Below, piece by piece: positions 52,092-61,851 of a stretch of 64,000 nucleotides of DNA. The notes under the pieces are model-generated. The model was not told the origin of the DNA. It saw nothing but the letters and a program-made list of their open reading frames with translations, and did no database searches. This DNA comes from an uncultured Alphaproteobacteria bacterium (GTDB taxonomy: Bacteria; Pseudomonadota; Alphaproteobacteria; Caulobacterales; Parvularculaceae): contig CALAZI010000197.1 in NCBI GenBank assembly GCA_937895955.1, forward strand, positions 10,109-74,108, written 5' to 3'. The translations under genes were made by a program, and so were the position numbers. Each line of letters starts with the position of its first letter. The stretch's first letter is position 1.

Positions 52092-52537
52092 GCACCATCA
52101 AGCGCCGCATCTCGATCTATCTCTCGCCCGACGCCGAGCGGCTCCTGACCCGCGCCATCGAAGACCGCGGCGCCAGCATGAGTGGCGTCGTCGAGGCCGC
52201 GATCAAGGCGATGCTCGACGAGGACGCGCAGCTGTCCGAGCTCGGGCTATTGAGCGGTCGCTTGCAGAAGCTCGCGCGCGCCGCCGAGAAGATCGCCGAC
52301 GAGACGACGGCGCAGACGGAGTCGCTCGCGCTCTTCATCCTCTATTATCTCTGCATCACGCCGCCGCTGCCTGAGTCGTCACGCGCCGCCGCCGAAGCGC
52401 TCGGGCAAAAGCGCTTCGACCGCTTCATCGGCCAGGTCAGCGAAAAACTCCTCGGGCGGACAAGCTACACCGACGAAATCCTCGCCCGCATCGATCTCGT
52501 GCGCGCCGAAAAGCCAAGGTTGGAGGCGGTCTCGTGA
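52088..52537 (+). CDS. CopG-type ribbon-helix-helix protein
   Basis: A 149-residue protein. Residues 3-45 look like a ribbon-helix-helix (RRISIYLSPDAERLLTRAIEDRGASMSGVVEAAIKAML), and the rest is a helical region of unknown role. A CopG-like gene between traG and trbB is a fixed feature of these alphaproteobacterial trb clusters, and a role in regulating the operon is likely. It overlaps both neighbours (ATGA and GTGA). Confidence 0.85.
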   Translation: MSTIKRRISIYLSPDAERLLTRAIEDRGASMSGVVEAAIKAMLDEDAQLSELGLLSGRLQKLARAAEKIADETTAQTESLALFILYYLCITPPLPESSRAAAEALGQKRFDRFIGQVSEKLLGRTSYTDEILARIDLVRAEKPRLEAVS

Positions 52538-53529
52538 GCGGCGATAGAGGCAACTCCGCGACCAACCTCCGGCGCGCCGCCATGCTGAAGACGGCGTTTG
52601 GCCCGGTCATCGGCGCGGCGCTCGAGGACGCCAGCGTCATCGAGATTATGGCGAACCCCGACGGCGCGCTCTGGATCGAACGGCATCGCACCGGGCGAGA
52701 ACGCGCGAGCGAGGATATCCGCGCCGGCGACGCCGAACGCATCATCCGCTTGGTCGCCAGCCATGTCGGCGTCGATTGCGGGCGCGATCATCCGGTGGTT
52801 TCCGCAGAGCTCCCCGGAAGCGGCGAGCGCTTCGAGGGCGTGTTGCCGCCGGTCTCGACCGCGCCCACCTTCGCGATCCGAAAGCCCGCCGGGCGCGTCA
52901 TTGATCTTGAGACCTATGTCGCCGACGGCGTCCTCTCCGGCGCCGATGCGCTGGTCCTCCGCGCCGCGATTGTCGAACGCCGCAATATTCTGATCGCCGG
53001 AGGAACGTCGTCGGGGAAGACGACGCTTGCCAATGCGCTCCTCGCCGAGATCGCGAGATGCGAAGAGCGCATCGTCATTCTCGAAGACACGCGCGAGCTT
53101 TTCTGCGCGGCGGAAGATTCGGTCTGTTTGCGCAGTTCCGCGACCGTCCCCCTCGAAGCGCTCGTCCGATCGACCATGCGGCTTCGCCCGGACCGCATCA
53201 TTGTCGGCGAGGTCAGGGGCGGGGAGGCGTTCGATCTTCTGAAGGCCTGGAACACCGGCCATCCCGGCGGCGTCGCGACGGTGCATGCGAATTCCGCAGC
53301 CGCCGCGCTGACGCGCATCGAGCAATTGATTGGCGAGCGGACGAACCACATCCCCTGCCAGCTCATCGCCGACGCCGTCGATCTCGTCCTCTTCATCGCC
53401 AAGAAAAACGGCCAGCGCCGCGTCACCGAAATCCTCCGCGTCGACGGCCTCGACGAGATCGGCGGTTACGCAACGAGGCCCGCCATTCCAACCGATTCCC
53501 TGAAACTCACCGAAGGAGCCCATCCATGA
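52534..53529 (+). CDS. trbB: TrbB, conjugation ATPase (VirB11-like)
   Basis: A 331-residue hexameric ATPase of the VirB11/PulE family, powering pilus assembly and transfer. Walker A GGTSSGKTT is at residues 156-164 and DTRELFC, RPDRIIVGEVRGGEAFDLLKAWNTGHPGG are the Asp and His boxes. Begins with GTG 52534 overlapping the CopG-like stop; the trbC start overlaps its own end. Gene order B C D E J L F G I follows. Confidence 0.94.
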   Translation: MSGDRGNSATNLRRAAMLKTAFGPVIGAALEDASVIEIMANPDGALWIERHRTGRERASEDIRAGDAERIIRLVASHVGVDCGRDHPVVSAELPGSGERFEGVLPPVSTAPTFAIRKPAGRVIDLETYVADGVLSGADALVLRAAIVERRNILIAGGTSSGKTTLANALLAEIARCEERIVILEDTRELFCAAEDSVCLRSSATVPLEALVRSTMRLRPDRIIVGEVRGGEAFDLLKAWNTGHPGGVATVHANSAAAALTRIEQLIGERTNHIPCQLIADAVDLVLFIAKKNGQRRVTEILRVDGLDEIGGYATRPAIPTDSLKLTEGAHP

Positions 53530-53852
53530 CCACTAACATTCAACAACGCCGGTTGTTGCTCGCGGCCTCGATCGTCGCGGGCGCCGCCATCATTGCGAGC
53601 CCGGCATTCGCCGCCGGGTCCGGCATGCCCTGGGAGGCGCCGTTGGCTTCGATCCTCGCTTCGATCGAAGGGCCGGTCGCGCGCATCGTCGCCGTCATCA
53701 TCATCATCATCACCGGATTGTCGCTCGCTTTCGGCGACACGTCGGGCGGCTTCCGGCGGTTGATTCAGATCGTCTTCGGGCTGTCGATCGCCTTCGCGGC
53801 GACGAGCTTCTTCCTCGCCTTCTTTTCGTTTGGCGGCGGCGCGCTGGTCTGA
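53526..53852 (+). CDS. trbC: TrbC, conjugative pilin
   Basis: A 108-residue VirB2-like pilin with a signal segment (LLLAASIVAGAAIIASPAFAA) and two membrane helices around a conserved MPWEAPL and GDTSGGFRRL. It should be processed by TraF and assembled into the pilus. ATG 53526 overlaps the trbB stop. A longer frame starting at 53058 is a shadow of trbB. Confidence 0.92.
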   Translation: MTTNIQQRRLLLAASIVAGAAIIASPAFAAGSGMPWEAPLASILASIEGPVARIVAVIIIIITGLSLAFGDTSGGFRRLIQIVFGLSIAFAATSFFLAFFSFGGGALV

Positions 53853-53867
53853 CGGAAGGAGAAAAAA

Positions 53868-54122
53868 GTGACCGAAGGCTATTCTATTCCGTTCCGGCGT
53901 AGCGTCGCCGAGCCCATCCTGATGGCGGGCGCGCCGCGCGGCATCGCGATCCTCAACGGCACGATCGCCGCTTCGGTCGGCCTCGGCCTCCAGATGTGGA
54001 TCGCCGGGATCGTTATCGGAATCCTCGGTCACGCCGCCGCCGTCTACGCCGCGAAGAAAGACCCCGCCTTCATCGAGGTCGGCCTCAGGCACCTCAAACA
54101 CAAAGCGTATCTCTCATGTTGA
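53868..54122 (+). CDS. trbD: TrbD (VirB3-like)
   Basis: An 84-residue inner-membrane protein with a VirB3-type hydrophobic region and the PILMAGAPRGIAILNGTIAA start. It begins with GTG 53868 after GGAAGGAG. Its last seven bases overlap trbE, as is usual for this pair. Confidence 0.9.
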   Translation: MTEGYSIPFRRSVAEPILMAGAPRGIAILNGTIAASVGLGLQMWIAGIVIGILGHAAAVYAAKKDPAFIEVGLRHLKHKAYLSC

Positions 54123-56566
54123 ACCTCAAGGAATACCAGCAGCGCCCGAAACGCATCGCCGACTATTTGCCGTGGGCGATGCTCGCCGCGCCCGGAATCG
54201 TTCTGGGCAAGGACGGGAGTTTCCTGAGGACGATCCGCTATCGCGGGCCCGACCAGGCGAGCGCGGGCGAGGAAGAACTCGTCGCCTTCACGGCGCGCGT
54301 CAACAATGTCCTGAAGCGTTTCTCATCCGGCTGGGCGCTGTTCTTCGAAGCGGCGCGGCGCCAGGCGGCCGATTATCCGCACTCTGAATTCGAAAATGCC
54401 GCGACGTTCCTTGTCGATGAAGAACGGCGCGCGAGCTTCGAAGCGGCGGGGCGGCTCTTCGAGAGCGACTATTATCTTTCCTTCGCTTGGCTGCCGCCGA
54501 AGGATTCGACGCGGCAAAGCGAAGCCTTGTTCCTCGATCGCGGCGAGGAAGCGAAGTCCCTTTCCTGGCGCGATCATCTTGAATTCTTCATCCGCGAGAC
54601 CGACCGCGCCATTGATCTGCTCGAGACTTTGCTGCCGGAATGCGCGGCGTTCGATGATGCGGGAACGCTCTCTTATCTCCACGCCTGCATCTCGACCAAG
54701 GCGCATCCGATCGGCGTCCCCGAGACGCCGATATTCCTTGATGCGTTGCTCGCAGATTCGGCGCTCACTGGCGGGCTCGAACCGATGCTCGGCGACGAGC
54801 ATCTCCGCATCGTCTCGGTGCTCGGCTTTCCGCCGGCCTCGGAACCCGCCTTCCTCGACGCGCTCAATCGCCTCGGCTTCGCCTATCGCTGGACGACGCG
54901 CTTCATCGCGCTCGACAAGGCCGCCGCATCAAAAGAGATCGCGAAAGTCCGGCGGCAATGGTTTTCGAAGCGGAAGTCGATCGGCGCGATCATCAAGGAG
55001 ACATTGTTCAACGAGCAAAGCGTCCTTGTCGACGCCGACGCCGACAACAAGGCCGCCGACGCTGACGCGGCATTACAAGAATTGGGAGCCGACGACGTCG
55101 CCTTCGGGTACCTCACCACGACCGTCGTCGTTTCCGATTTGAATCGCGACCATGCCGACGCGAAAGCGAAGGAAATCGAGCGCGTGCTGGGCGGCCTCGG
55201 CTTTGCGACCGTCCGCGAAAGCGTCAACGCGGTCGACGCCTGGCTCGGGTCCTTGCCGGGCCATCTCTACGCCAATCTCCGCCAGCCTCTCGTTCACACA
55301 TTGAACCTCGCGCATCTTGCGCCCTTGTCGGCGGTCTGGGCGGGCGAAGCATGGAACGCGCATCTGGATGCGCCGCCGCTCATCCAGGCGGTGACGCATG
55401 AGACGACGCCCTTCCGCCTCTCGCTCCATGTCGGCGATGTTGGACACTCGTTTATTGTCGGGCCGACCGGGGCGGGGAAATCGGTCCTGCTCGCGCTCGT
55501 CGCCTTGCAGTTCAAGCGATACGGCAATGCGCAAATCTTCGCCTTCGACAAAGGTCGCTCATTACGCGCTGCGTTCCTGGCGCTCGGCGGCGCATATCAT
55601 GATCTCGGGAGCGCGAATGCGCCGGCGTTCCAGCCGCTGAAAGACATCGTTAGGGAAGACGGCCGCGCCAAGGCGCAAGCCTGGCTTCTCGCCTTGCTCG
55701 CGCAAGAAGGCGTCGCCGTCGATCCATCGGTGCGCGACGCGCTGTGGTCGGCGCTTCAGAGCCTCGCGCAATCGCCGGCAACAGAGCGGACTCTTACAGG
55801 CCTGACGCTCTTGCTGCAGCGCGCCGATCTCCGCGACGCGTTAAAGCCGTTCACTATTGACGGCGCCCATGGCGCGCTCTTCGACGCCGAAGACGAGACT
55901 CTCGACCTGCGCTCTGCCGTCCTCTTCGAAATGGAAGCGCTGATGCGACAGCCGAGCGCCGTCGCGCCCGCGCTCCTCCATCTCTTCAACCAGCTAGAGA
56001 CGCGGTTCGACGGCAGTCCGACATTGCTCATCATCGACGAAGCCTGGGTGTTCCTCGATCATCCGCTTTTCGCGGCGCGCCTGCGCGATTGGTTAAAGAC
56101 GCTCAGGAAGAAAAACGTTTCAGTGGTCTTCGCGACGCAAAGTCTCTCTGATATCGAAGAGACAAAGATCGCGCCGGCAATCATCGAAAGCTGCGCCTCG
56201 CGGATATTCCTCCCTAACGCCCGCGCCGGCGAAGCCGCGATCCGCCGCGCCTATGAGGCCTTCGGATTGAATGCGCGGCAGATCGACATCATCGCCCGAG
56301 CGACGCCCAAGCGGCATTACTATTACCAGTCCGCGCTCGGCGACCGCTTGTTCGAACTGGGCCTTGGTCCCGTTGCCCTCGCATTATGCGGCGCGTCGGA
56401 CCCTGAGACCCAGAAGCTCATCGACAAGATCGTGAAGGAGTCGCCGGGGGAATTCGCGTCGGCGTTCCTCACCGCGCGCGGCCTTTCCTGGGCCGGCGAC
56501 CTCATCCGCCGATACCAATCCGAAAACCCGTCAACCGAAGGAGAATTCCTATGCGCCGCCGAATGA
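54116..56566 (+). CDS. trbE: TrbE, conjugation ATPase (VirB4-like)
   Basis: An 816-residue VirB4-family ATPase that energises the channel. It begins MLNLKEYQQRPKRIADYLPWA (54116); a longer frame from 53996 is a trbD shadow. The Walker A VGPTGAGKSVLL and Walker B LLIIDEAWVFLDHPLF, with VSVVFATQSLSDIE, are clear. Full length and no disruption. Its end overlaps trbJ by 16 bases. Confidence 0.95.
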   Translation: MLNLKEYQQRPKRIADYLPWAMLAAPGIVLGKDGSFLRTIRYRGPDQASAGEEELVAFTARVNNVLKRFSSGWALFFEAARRQAADYPHSEFENAATFLVDEERRASFEAAGRLFESDYYLSFAWLPPKDSTRQSEALFLDRGEEAKSLSWRDHLEFFIRETDRAIDLLETLLPECAAFDDAGTLSYLHACISTKAHPIGVPETPIFLDALLADSALTGGLEPMLGDEHLRIVSVLGFPPASEPAFLDALNRLGFAYRWTTRFIALDKAAASKEIAKVRRQWFSKRKSIGAIIKETLFNEQSVLVDADADNKAADADAALQELGADDVAFGYLTTTVVVSDLNRDHADAKAKEIERVLGGLGFATVRESVNAVDAWLGSLPGHLYANLRQPLVHTLNLAHLAPLSAVWAGEAWNAHLDAPPLIQAVTHETTPFRLSLHVGDVGHSFIVGPTGAGKSVLLALVALQFKRYGNAQIFAFDKGRSLRAAFLALGGAYHDLGSANAPAFQPLKDIVREDGRAKAQAWLLALLAQEGVAVDPSVRDALWSALQSLAQSPATERTLTGLTLLLQRADLRDALKPFTIDGAHGALFDAEDETLDLRSAVLFEMEALMRQPSAVAPALLHLFNQLETRFDGSPTLLIIDEAWVFLDHPLFAARLRDWLKTLRKKNVSVVFATQSLSDIEETKIAPAIIESCASRIFLPNARAGEAAIRRAYEAFGLNARQIDIIARATPKRHYYYQSALGDRLFELGLGPVALALCGASDPETQKLIDKIVKESPGEFASAFLTARGLSWAGDLIRRYQSENPSTEGEFLCAAE

Positions 56567-57276
56567 AGAACCTCGCCGCCGCCAGCGTCACGGCTTTGAC
56601 GGCATCGCTCGCGCTCCCGTCCGCGGCCAATGCGCAGTTCTTCGGCGGCATCGTCTACGACCCGACCAATTACGCGCAGAACCTGCTGACCGCGACGCGG
56701 ACGCTCACCATGATCAACAACCAGGTGAAGCAATTGACCAATGAAGCGCAGATGCTGGTCAATGAGGCGAAGGAGCTCGCAAACCTTCCCTATACGGCGC
56801 GTGCGGCGCTCAATGCCCGTCTTACCGAGATCGAGACATTGATCCGGACCGCGAACGGGCTCGCCTATGATGTCGCCTCGATCGACGCCTCCTTCCGCGC
56901 GCTGTTTCCGGAAGATTATTCCGCCTTCACAAACGCTGCGATGGCGAACGACGCGCGCACCCATTGGCAAGAAGCCTCGCGCGCTTTCCATGACGCGATG
57001 ATCATGCAAGCCAAGATCGCCGAGACGATCTCCGCCGACATGGCCTCGCTCGACGAGATCGTCACAGAGAGCGAACGCGCCGTCGGCAATTTGCAAGTCG
57101 AACAGGCCGGCAACCAGCTTCTCGCGCTGCAAGTCAAACAGGCGATGCAGTCGGCGGAGCTTTTCGCTGTCGCCTCCCGCGCCGACGCCTTGGACCGCGC
57201 AAGGCAATTGCAGACCGAAGAACGCGCGCGCATCGCCAATGCCCGCTTCATCGGCGACGGGATCATGTACCCGTAA
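56551..57276 (+). CDS. trbJ: TrbJ (VirB5-like minor pilin component)
   Basis: A 241-residue exported protein with a signal peptide (SVTALTASLALPSAANAQ) followed by a helical body beginning FFGGIVYDPTNYAQNLLTATRTLTMINNQVKQL, typical for TrbJ. AAGGAG lies six bases ahead of ATG 56551. A TrbK entry-exclusion gene usually follows TrbJ, but only 23 bases separate it from trbL. Confidence 0.92.
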   Translation: MRRRMKNLAAASVTALTASLALPSAANAQFFGGIVYDPTNYAQNLLTATRTLTMINNQVKQLTNEAQMLVNEAKELANLPYTARAALNARLTEIETLIRTANGLAYDVASIDASFRALFPEDYSAFTNAAMANDARTHWQEASRAFHDAMIMQAKIAETISADMASLDEIVTESERAVGNLQVEQAGNQLLALQVKQAMQSAELFAVASRADALDRARQLQTEERARIANARFIGDGIMYP

Positions 57277-57299
57277 GCGAGCATTGAGGAGACGCGGTC

Positions 57300-58646
57300 A
57301 TGAACAATTTGAATGTGATCGACCAGTTCCTTGCGATATTCGTCGCCTATATCGATTCCGGCTTCGGCCTCCTGCAGGGCGATGTCGGATTCCTGACCGC
57401 GATATTGATCGGCATCGACGTCGTCCTCGCGGGGCTCTTCTGGTCGATGAACGGCGTCGACAATGTGCTGGGCCAGTTTGTCAAGAAGGTCCTCTATGTC
57501 GGGGCCTTCGCTTTCATCATCAACAATTTCCGGCTGCTGTCGGATATCATCTTTGCGAGTTTCGCCGGCTTGGGGCTCGTCGCAACCGGGTCGACCATCA
57601 CCGCGGCGCAATTGATGCAGCCGGGCTTTGTCGCCGACACCGGCTACCAGGCGGCCTATCCGTTATTGGGCGAGGCGAATGCGCTGCTTGGATTCCCGAG
57701 CTTCTTCTCGAATTTCGTGACCATCGCGATCATCCTGCTCGCTTGGGCGATCGTCCTCTTCGCCTTCTTCATCCTCGCGATCCAGCTCTTCGTCACCATC
57801 ATCGAATTCAAGCTGACGACCCTCGCCGGCTTCGTCCTCGTTCCCTTCGCGCTCTGGAACAAGACCTCCTTCCTCGCCGAACGCGTTCTCGGCAATGTGA
57901 TGGCCTCGGGCGTCAAGCTCATGGTGCTCGCCATCATTGTCGGCATCGGCTCGACGATTTTCTCCTCAGTCACCGCGAGCTTCACGCCGGGCGCCATCAC
58001 CCTCGAAGACGCCGCCGCGACGATTCTCGCGTCGCTCTCGCTGCTCGCGCTCGGCCTGTTCGGGCCGGGCATTGCGACGGGGCTCATCTCCGGCGCGCCC
58101 CAACTGGGCGCAGGCGCCGCGGTCGCGACTGCGGCCGGAACCGGCGCCGCCGTGCTCGGCGCCGGCGCCTTGGCCGCAGGCGGGGCGCGCGCGACTGCAG
58201 CTGCAGGACAATCGGCCGTGCGCGCCGGCGCGTCGTTGGCGGGCGGCGCCAACACAGCCTGGACCCTCGGCAAGGCGGCGTCCGGCGCGTCGGGCAAAAG
58301 CGGCGCGGCGGCAGGCGCCGCAAGCGTTGCGACCGCCGGCGCCGCGTCTGTCATGCAAGGCGTGCGCTCAACCGTTTCGCGCGCGTTTGGCGATCCGGGA
58401 CAAGCCTTCGATTCTGGCGCGCGCGCCGCCTTCACCGCGACCGGCGGCAAGATCGCCGGCCCGTCAGCGGCATCAGCAGCAGGTTCATCCGCATCGGCAT
58501 CGATCGGGGGCGCGCCGCAATGGGCGGAGCGCCTGCGCCGAGAGCAAGGCCTCCGCGACGCGGGGATGACCGCGACGCATGTGATCGCGTCCGGCGATCG
58601 CGGCGGCAGCGGCGAGGCCCCAAAATTGAGAGAGGATCGCGAGTGA
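57300..58646 (+). CDS. trbL: TrbL (VirB6-like)
   Basis: A 448-residue inner-membrane channel protein: about six membrane segments in residues 1-300, with TLAGFVLVPFALWNKTSFLAERVLGNVMASGVKLMVLA in the middle, then a low-complexity Ala/Gly-rich tail, as in other TrbL proteins. Its stop overlaps the trbF start (TGATG). Confidence 0.93.
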   Translation: MNNLNVIDQFLAIFVAYIDSGFGLLQGDVGFLTAILIGIDVVLAGLFWSMNGVDNVLGQFVKKVLYVGAFAFIINNFRLLSDIIFASFAGLGLVATGSTITAAQLMQPGFVADTGYQAAYPLLGEANALLGFPSFFSNFVTIAIILLAWAIVLFAFFILAIQLFVTIIEFKLTTLAGFVLVPFALWNKTSFLAERVLGNVMASGVKLMVLAIIVGIGSTIFSSVTASFTPGAITLEDAAATILASLSLLALGLFGPGIATGLISGAPQLGAGAAVATAAGTGAAVLGAGALAAGGARATAAAGQSAVRAGASLAGGANTAWTLGKAASGASGKSGAAAGAASVATAGAASVMQGVRSTVSRAFGDPGQAFDSGARAAFTATGGKIAGPSAASAAGSSASASIGGAPQWAERLRREQGLRDAGMTATHVIASGDRGGSGEAPKLREDRE

Positions 58647-59344
58647 TGCGTTTTCGACGGTCATCGGTTCATTATGGCGAAGCGCCAGCCGCGGAGACGC
58701 CTTACATGCGCGCGGGGCAAGCCTGGGACGAGCGCATCGGCTCGGCGCGGGCGCAAGCCGCCAATTGGCGCTATGCCGCCTTTGCTTCGCTCGTCATCGC
58801 CGGCGGCGCCGTCGCCGGCCTCATCTGGCAATCCTCACGTTCCATCGTCACGCCCTATGTGGTCGAGGTCGATGATAAAGGAACGGTGCGCGCAGTCGGT
58901 CTGGCGAATGAAAGCTACAAGCCGTCGGACGCGATCATTGCGCAGACGCTTGCGAACTTCATTCGCGATGTGCGCTCGGTCTCGATCGATCCCGTCATCG
59001 TCCGCGAGAACTGGCTCAAGGCCTATGACTACGCGACCGATCGCGGCGCGATGGCGCTTAATGACTACGCGCGCGAAAACGATCCTTTCGCTGAAGTCGG
59101 CCGCCGCAGCGTCACGGTCGAGGTCGCGAGCGTCGTCCGCGCGTCGGACGATTCCTTCGAGCTTCGCTGGACCGAAAAGACCTATCAGGGCGGCCAGTTC
59201 GAACGCGCCGACCGCTACACGGCGCATTTGACCGTCATCGTCTCGCCGCCTCGCACGGCGGAAGCCCTCTCGAAGAACCCGCTCGGCCTCTTCGTTCACG
59301 CCATCAACTGGTCGAAGGACCTCAGCCCCGGAGAACCGTCATGA
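58646..59344 (+). CDS. trbF: TrbF (VirB8-like)
   Basis: A 232-residue inner-membrane assembly factor with one N-terminal helix (FASLVIAGGAVAGLIW) and a periplasmic VirB8-type domain (TPYVVEVDDKG, NFIRDVRSVSIDPVIVRENWLKAYDYAT). Start at ATG 58646; a frame open from 57239 is a trbL shadow. It overlaps trbG by ATGA. Confidence 0.93.
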   Translation: MRFRRSSVHYGEAPAAETPYMRAGQAWDERIGSARAQAANWRYAAFASLVIAGGAVAGLIWQSSRSIVTPYVVEVDDKGTVRAVGLANESYKPSDAIIAQTLANFIRDVRSVSIDPVIVRENWLKAYDYATDRGAMALNDYARENDPFAEVGRRSVTVEVASVVRASDDSFELRWTEKTYQGGQFERADRYTAHLTVIVSPPRTAEALSKNPLGLFVHAINWSKDLSPGEPS

Positions 59345-60327
59345 GAGTTACCGCGCCAAGCCTCGCGCTCGCCGCTCCGATCCTGCTCGGCGCTTGCGCA
59401 ACCCAATATCCCGACATCGCGCTCGACGCGGCCCCGATGCGACCGGCGAAAGTCGTGAGCTTCGACGACATGAAACCGGTGAAGGAATTCGTCGAAACGC
59501 CGACGCCTTACCCTCTGCCGGGGCAATTGAAACCGGTCGAGACGCCGACGGCGCTTGGCCTCGATTTGAAACCCTTCGAGCGCATCGACGCCGCGAATAG
59601 CCTCGCGACGATCGAGCCGGACGCCGATCGCTTCGTCAACGCCGTGCAAATCTATCCCTTCATGGAGGGCGCGCTCTACCGGCTCTACGCAGCGCCCGAA
59701 CAGGTGACCGACATCGCATTGGAGCCCGGCGAGCGTTTGAACTCGGTTTCCGCCGGCGACACTGTGCGCTGGGTGATCGGCGACACCGCAAGCGGCGCAA
59801 GTAATGCCGAACGAACGCACATCCTCGTCAAGCCGATCGCGCCGGGCCTCTCGACCAATCTCGTCATCGCAACGAATAAGCGCGCCTATCACCTCGAAAT
59901 GCGCTCGTTCCGCGAAACCTATATGGCGGCGATCTCCTGGACCTATCCGCAGCCCGAGCTTTCGAAGCGCCGCGAAGAGAATGCGCGCGTCGCCGAGAAG
60001 GCGGCCTCCGTCGTTGAAACCGGCGTCGACCCCAAAGACCTGCAGTTCCGCTACGAAATCGAGGGCGACAAGCCCCATTGGCGGCCCGTTCGCGCTTTCG
60101 ATGACGGCCGGCAGGTCTTCATCCAGTTCCCGGAAGCGATCGCCCAGGGCGAGGCGCCGCCGCTCTTCGTGTTGTCGCGCGACGGCAAGCCGGAGCTCGT
60201 CAATTACCGCATGCGCGGGACTTATTATGTCGTCGACCGGCTCTTCGCTGCCGCGGAGCTCCGCCTTGGCGAGAAACGCCAGGCGATCGTCCGCATTCGC
60301 CGCACGGACCTCGGAGGCGCGCGCTGA
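59341..60327 (+). CDS. trbG: TrbG (VirB9-like)
   Basis: A 328-residue periplasmic/outer-membrane channel subunit. The signal peptide ends LLGAC, a lipobox, and the VirB9-type domain includes VDPKDLQFRYEIEGDKPHWRPVRAFDDGRQVFIQFP and NYRMRGTYYVVDRLF. A full-length member with normal gene order. Confidence 0.93.
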   Translation: MRVTAPSLALAAPILLGACATQYPDIALDAAPMRPAKVVSFDDMKPVKEFVETPTPYPLPGQLKPVETPTALGLDLKPFERIDAANSLATIEPDADRFVNAVQIYPFMEGALYRLYAAPEQVTDIALEPGERLNSVSAGDTVRWVIGDTASGASNAERTHILVKPIAPGLSTNLVIATNKRAYHLEMRSFRETYMAAISWTYPQPELSKRREENARVAEKAASVVETGVDPKDLQFRYEIEGDKPHWRPVRAFDDGRQVFIQFPEAIAQGEAPPLFVLSRDGKPELVNYRMRGTYYVVDRLFAAAELRLGEKRQAIVRIRRTDLGGAR

Positions 60328-60328
60328 A

Positions 60329-61615
60329 ATGACCGCCGCCGCGACCATCAAACAGGCGCCGGACGTTGCAGAAGATGCGCTGCAATTGCGCGGCCGCCCG
60401 CGCGCAGTCACGCGCCTCAACAAGCGGGCGCTGATGGTCGCCGCCGGCGGCGCGGCGCTCCTGATCTTCGCTGCGATGAGCGTTGCGTTGCGGCCGCCGC
60501 GGGCGATCGGCGAGGCTCAACACAAGGAGCTCTACAATGTCGAGACCAAGCCGACCGCCGAAGGGCTCGAAACGCTCCCTAAATCGTACGCCGACGTGAA
60601 GACGCCGCCGAAGCTTGGCGCGCCGCTGCCGGGTGATCTCGGGCTCGCCCTCCATCATGCCGAACAATCGCTCGCGGTATCCGGCGAGGAAGGCTATCTC
60701 GACCGGCCGGACTATGCGGCGCTGTCGCCGACGCCGTTTCGGAATTCGCCGGAGGCAGACGCCGAAAGGCAAGCGGCGCTCAAAGAAGCGCAGATCGGCC
60801 AGGCGGCGCGCGAAGCGGGCGTCTTCTTCCAGCTGTCACAGCGGAACGCGCATCAGAATTCGGACGCCGCTCCGCTCTCATTCAGCGAAGCGCCGTTCGG
60901 CGATATCCCCGGCGCGAGGCCCGCGCCTTTCGGCGCCGAACGCGATGAAGACCCGAACCGGCAATTCCGGAAACTGTCGTTTCTCGAAGGCGCGAACGAA
61001 ACTTCGACCGATAATCCGCACCGCATCGAGGAGCCCGCAACGCCGTTCGAAGTGATGGCGGGGACCGTCATCCCTGCAAGTCTCATTACTGGGATCAATT
61101 CGGATTTGCCGGGAACCGTGATCGCGCAGGTGACGCAGAATGTTTATGACAGCGTCACCGGTCACTATGTGCTGATCCCGCAAGGCGCGAAGCTGATCGG
61201 CCGTTATGACAGCGTCATCGCGTTCGGCCAGAGCCGCGCGCTGCTGGTCTGGTCGCGCATCATGTATCCCGACGGCGCATCGATCATTATCGACAACATG
61301 CCGGCGAGCGATGTCGCGGGCTATTCAGGCCTTGCCGACCAGGTCGACTTCCACACGTTCCGCATCTTGAAAGGCGTCGTGCTTTCGACCTTGCTCGGCG
61401 TCGGCACGGAACTTTCCTTCGGCGACGACGAGACCGATCTCGTCCGGGCGCTGCGCGAGTCAACGCAGAATTCGGCAAACCAGGCCGGCCAGAAAATCGT
61501 CCAGCGAAATCTCGACATCCAGCCGACCATCAAGGTTCGGCCCGGCTGGCCGCTCCGCGTCATCGTTCACAAGGACCTCGTCTTGCGCCCCTTTGACCCT
61601 GAGGCGCGGCGATGA
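60329..61615 (+). CDS. trbI: TrbI (VirB10-like)
   Basis: A 428-residue VirB10-family protein spanning both membranes. It has a single N-terminal helix (ALMVAAGGAALLIFAAMSVAL), a proline-rich linker and a conserved C-terminal beta-barrel region with VMAGTVIPASLITGINSDLPG and LIPQGAKLIGRYDS. Start is ATG 60329 just after the trbG stop; a longer frame to 59804 is a trbG shadow. It overlaps DUF2274 by ATGA. Confidence 0.93.
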   Translation: MTAAATIKQAPDVAEDALQLRGRPRAVTRLNKRALMVAAGGAALLIFAAMSVALRPPRAIGEAQHKELYNVETKPTAEGLETLPKSYADVKTPPKLGAPLPGDLGLALHHAEQSLAVSGEEGYLDRPDYAALSPTPFRNSPEADAERQAALKEAQIGQAAREAGVFFQLSQRNAHQNSDAAPLSFSEAPFGDIPGARPAPFGAERDEDPNRQFRKLSFLEGANETSTDNPHRIEEPATPFEVMAGTVIPASLITGINSDLPGTVIAQVTQNVYDSVTGHYVLIPQGAKLIGRYDSVIAFGQSRALLVWSRIMYPDGASIIIDNMPASDVAGYSGLADQVDFHTFRILKGVVLSTLLGVGTELSFGDDETDLVRALRESTQNSANQAGQKIVQRNLDIQPTIKVRPGWPLRVIVHKDLVLRPFDPEARR

Positions 61616-61848
61616 GTCTGAAGATCGGCCCCATCCCAGATCGTGCGCCGGCGAAGCTTACCTTATCGCTCGCGCCCGAATTCATGGCGGCGCTCGCCGA
61701 TTACGCGGCGATCCACGCCGCCGAGCATGGGCGCGATACGTCTGTCGCCGAGCTCGCCGCGCTCATGATCGAGAAATTCCTCGAGACGGACGCGGGCTTC
61801 CGTCGCGCTCGAAAGACCCTTCATCAAACCGCCAAAGCAAAGGAGTAG
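61612..61848 (+). CDS. DUF2274 protein, last gene of the trb operon
   Basis: A 78-residue protein of DUF2274 (PDRAPAKLTLSLAPEFMAALADYAAIHA, FLETDAGFRRAR), a small family that ends trb operons in alphaproteobacteria. The function is unknown, though the arrangement of strands and helices looks ribbon-helix-helix-like. It is coupled to trbI and followed by DUF736 after three bases. Confidence 0.9.
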   Translation: MSLKIGPIPDRAPAKLTLSLAPEFMAALADYAAIHAAEHGRDTSVAELAALMIEKFLETDAGFRRARKTLHQTAKAKE

Positions 61849-61851
61849 ACC

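Noticed and set aside
52465..53523. 352-codon minus-strand frame opposite trbB
   Set aside because: Shadow of trbB; no ribosome site or domain.
56323..57207. 294-codon minus-strand frame opposite trbE/trbJ
   Set aside because: Shadow frame without any family resemblance.
59296..60423. 375-codon minus-strand frame opposite trbG/trbI
   Set aside because: Shadow of trbG; real genes are established by order and motifs.
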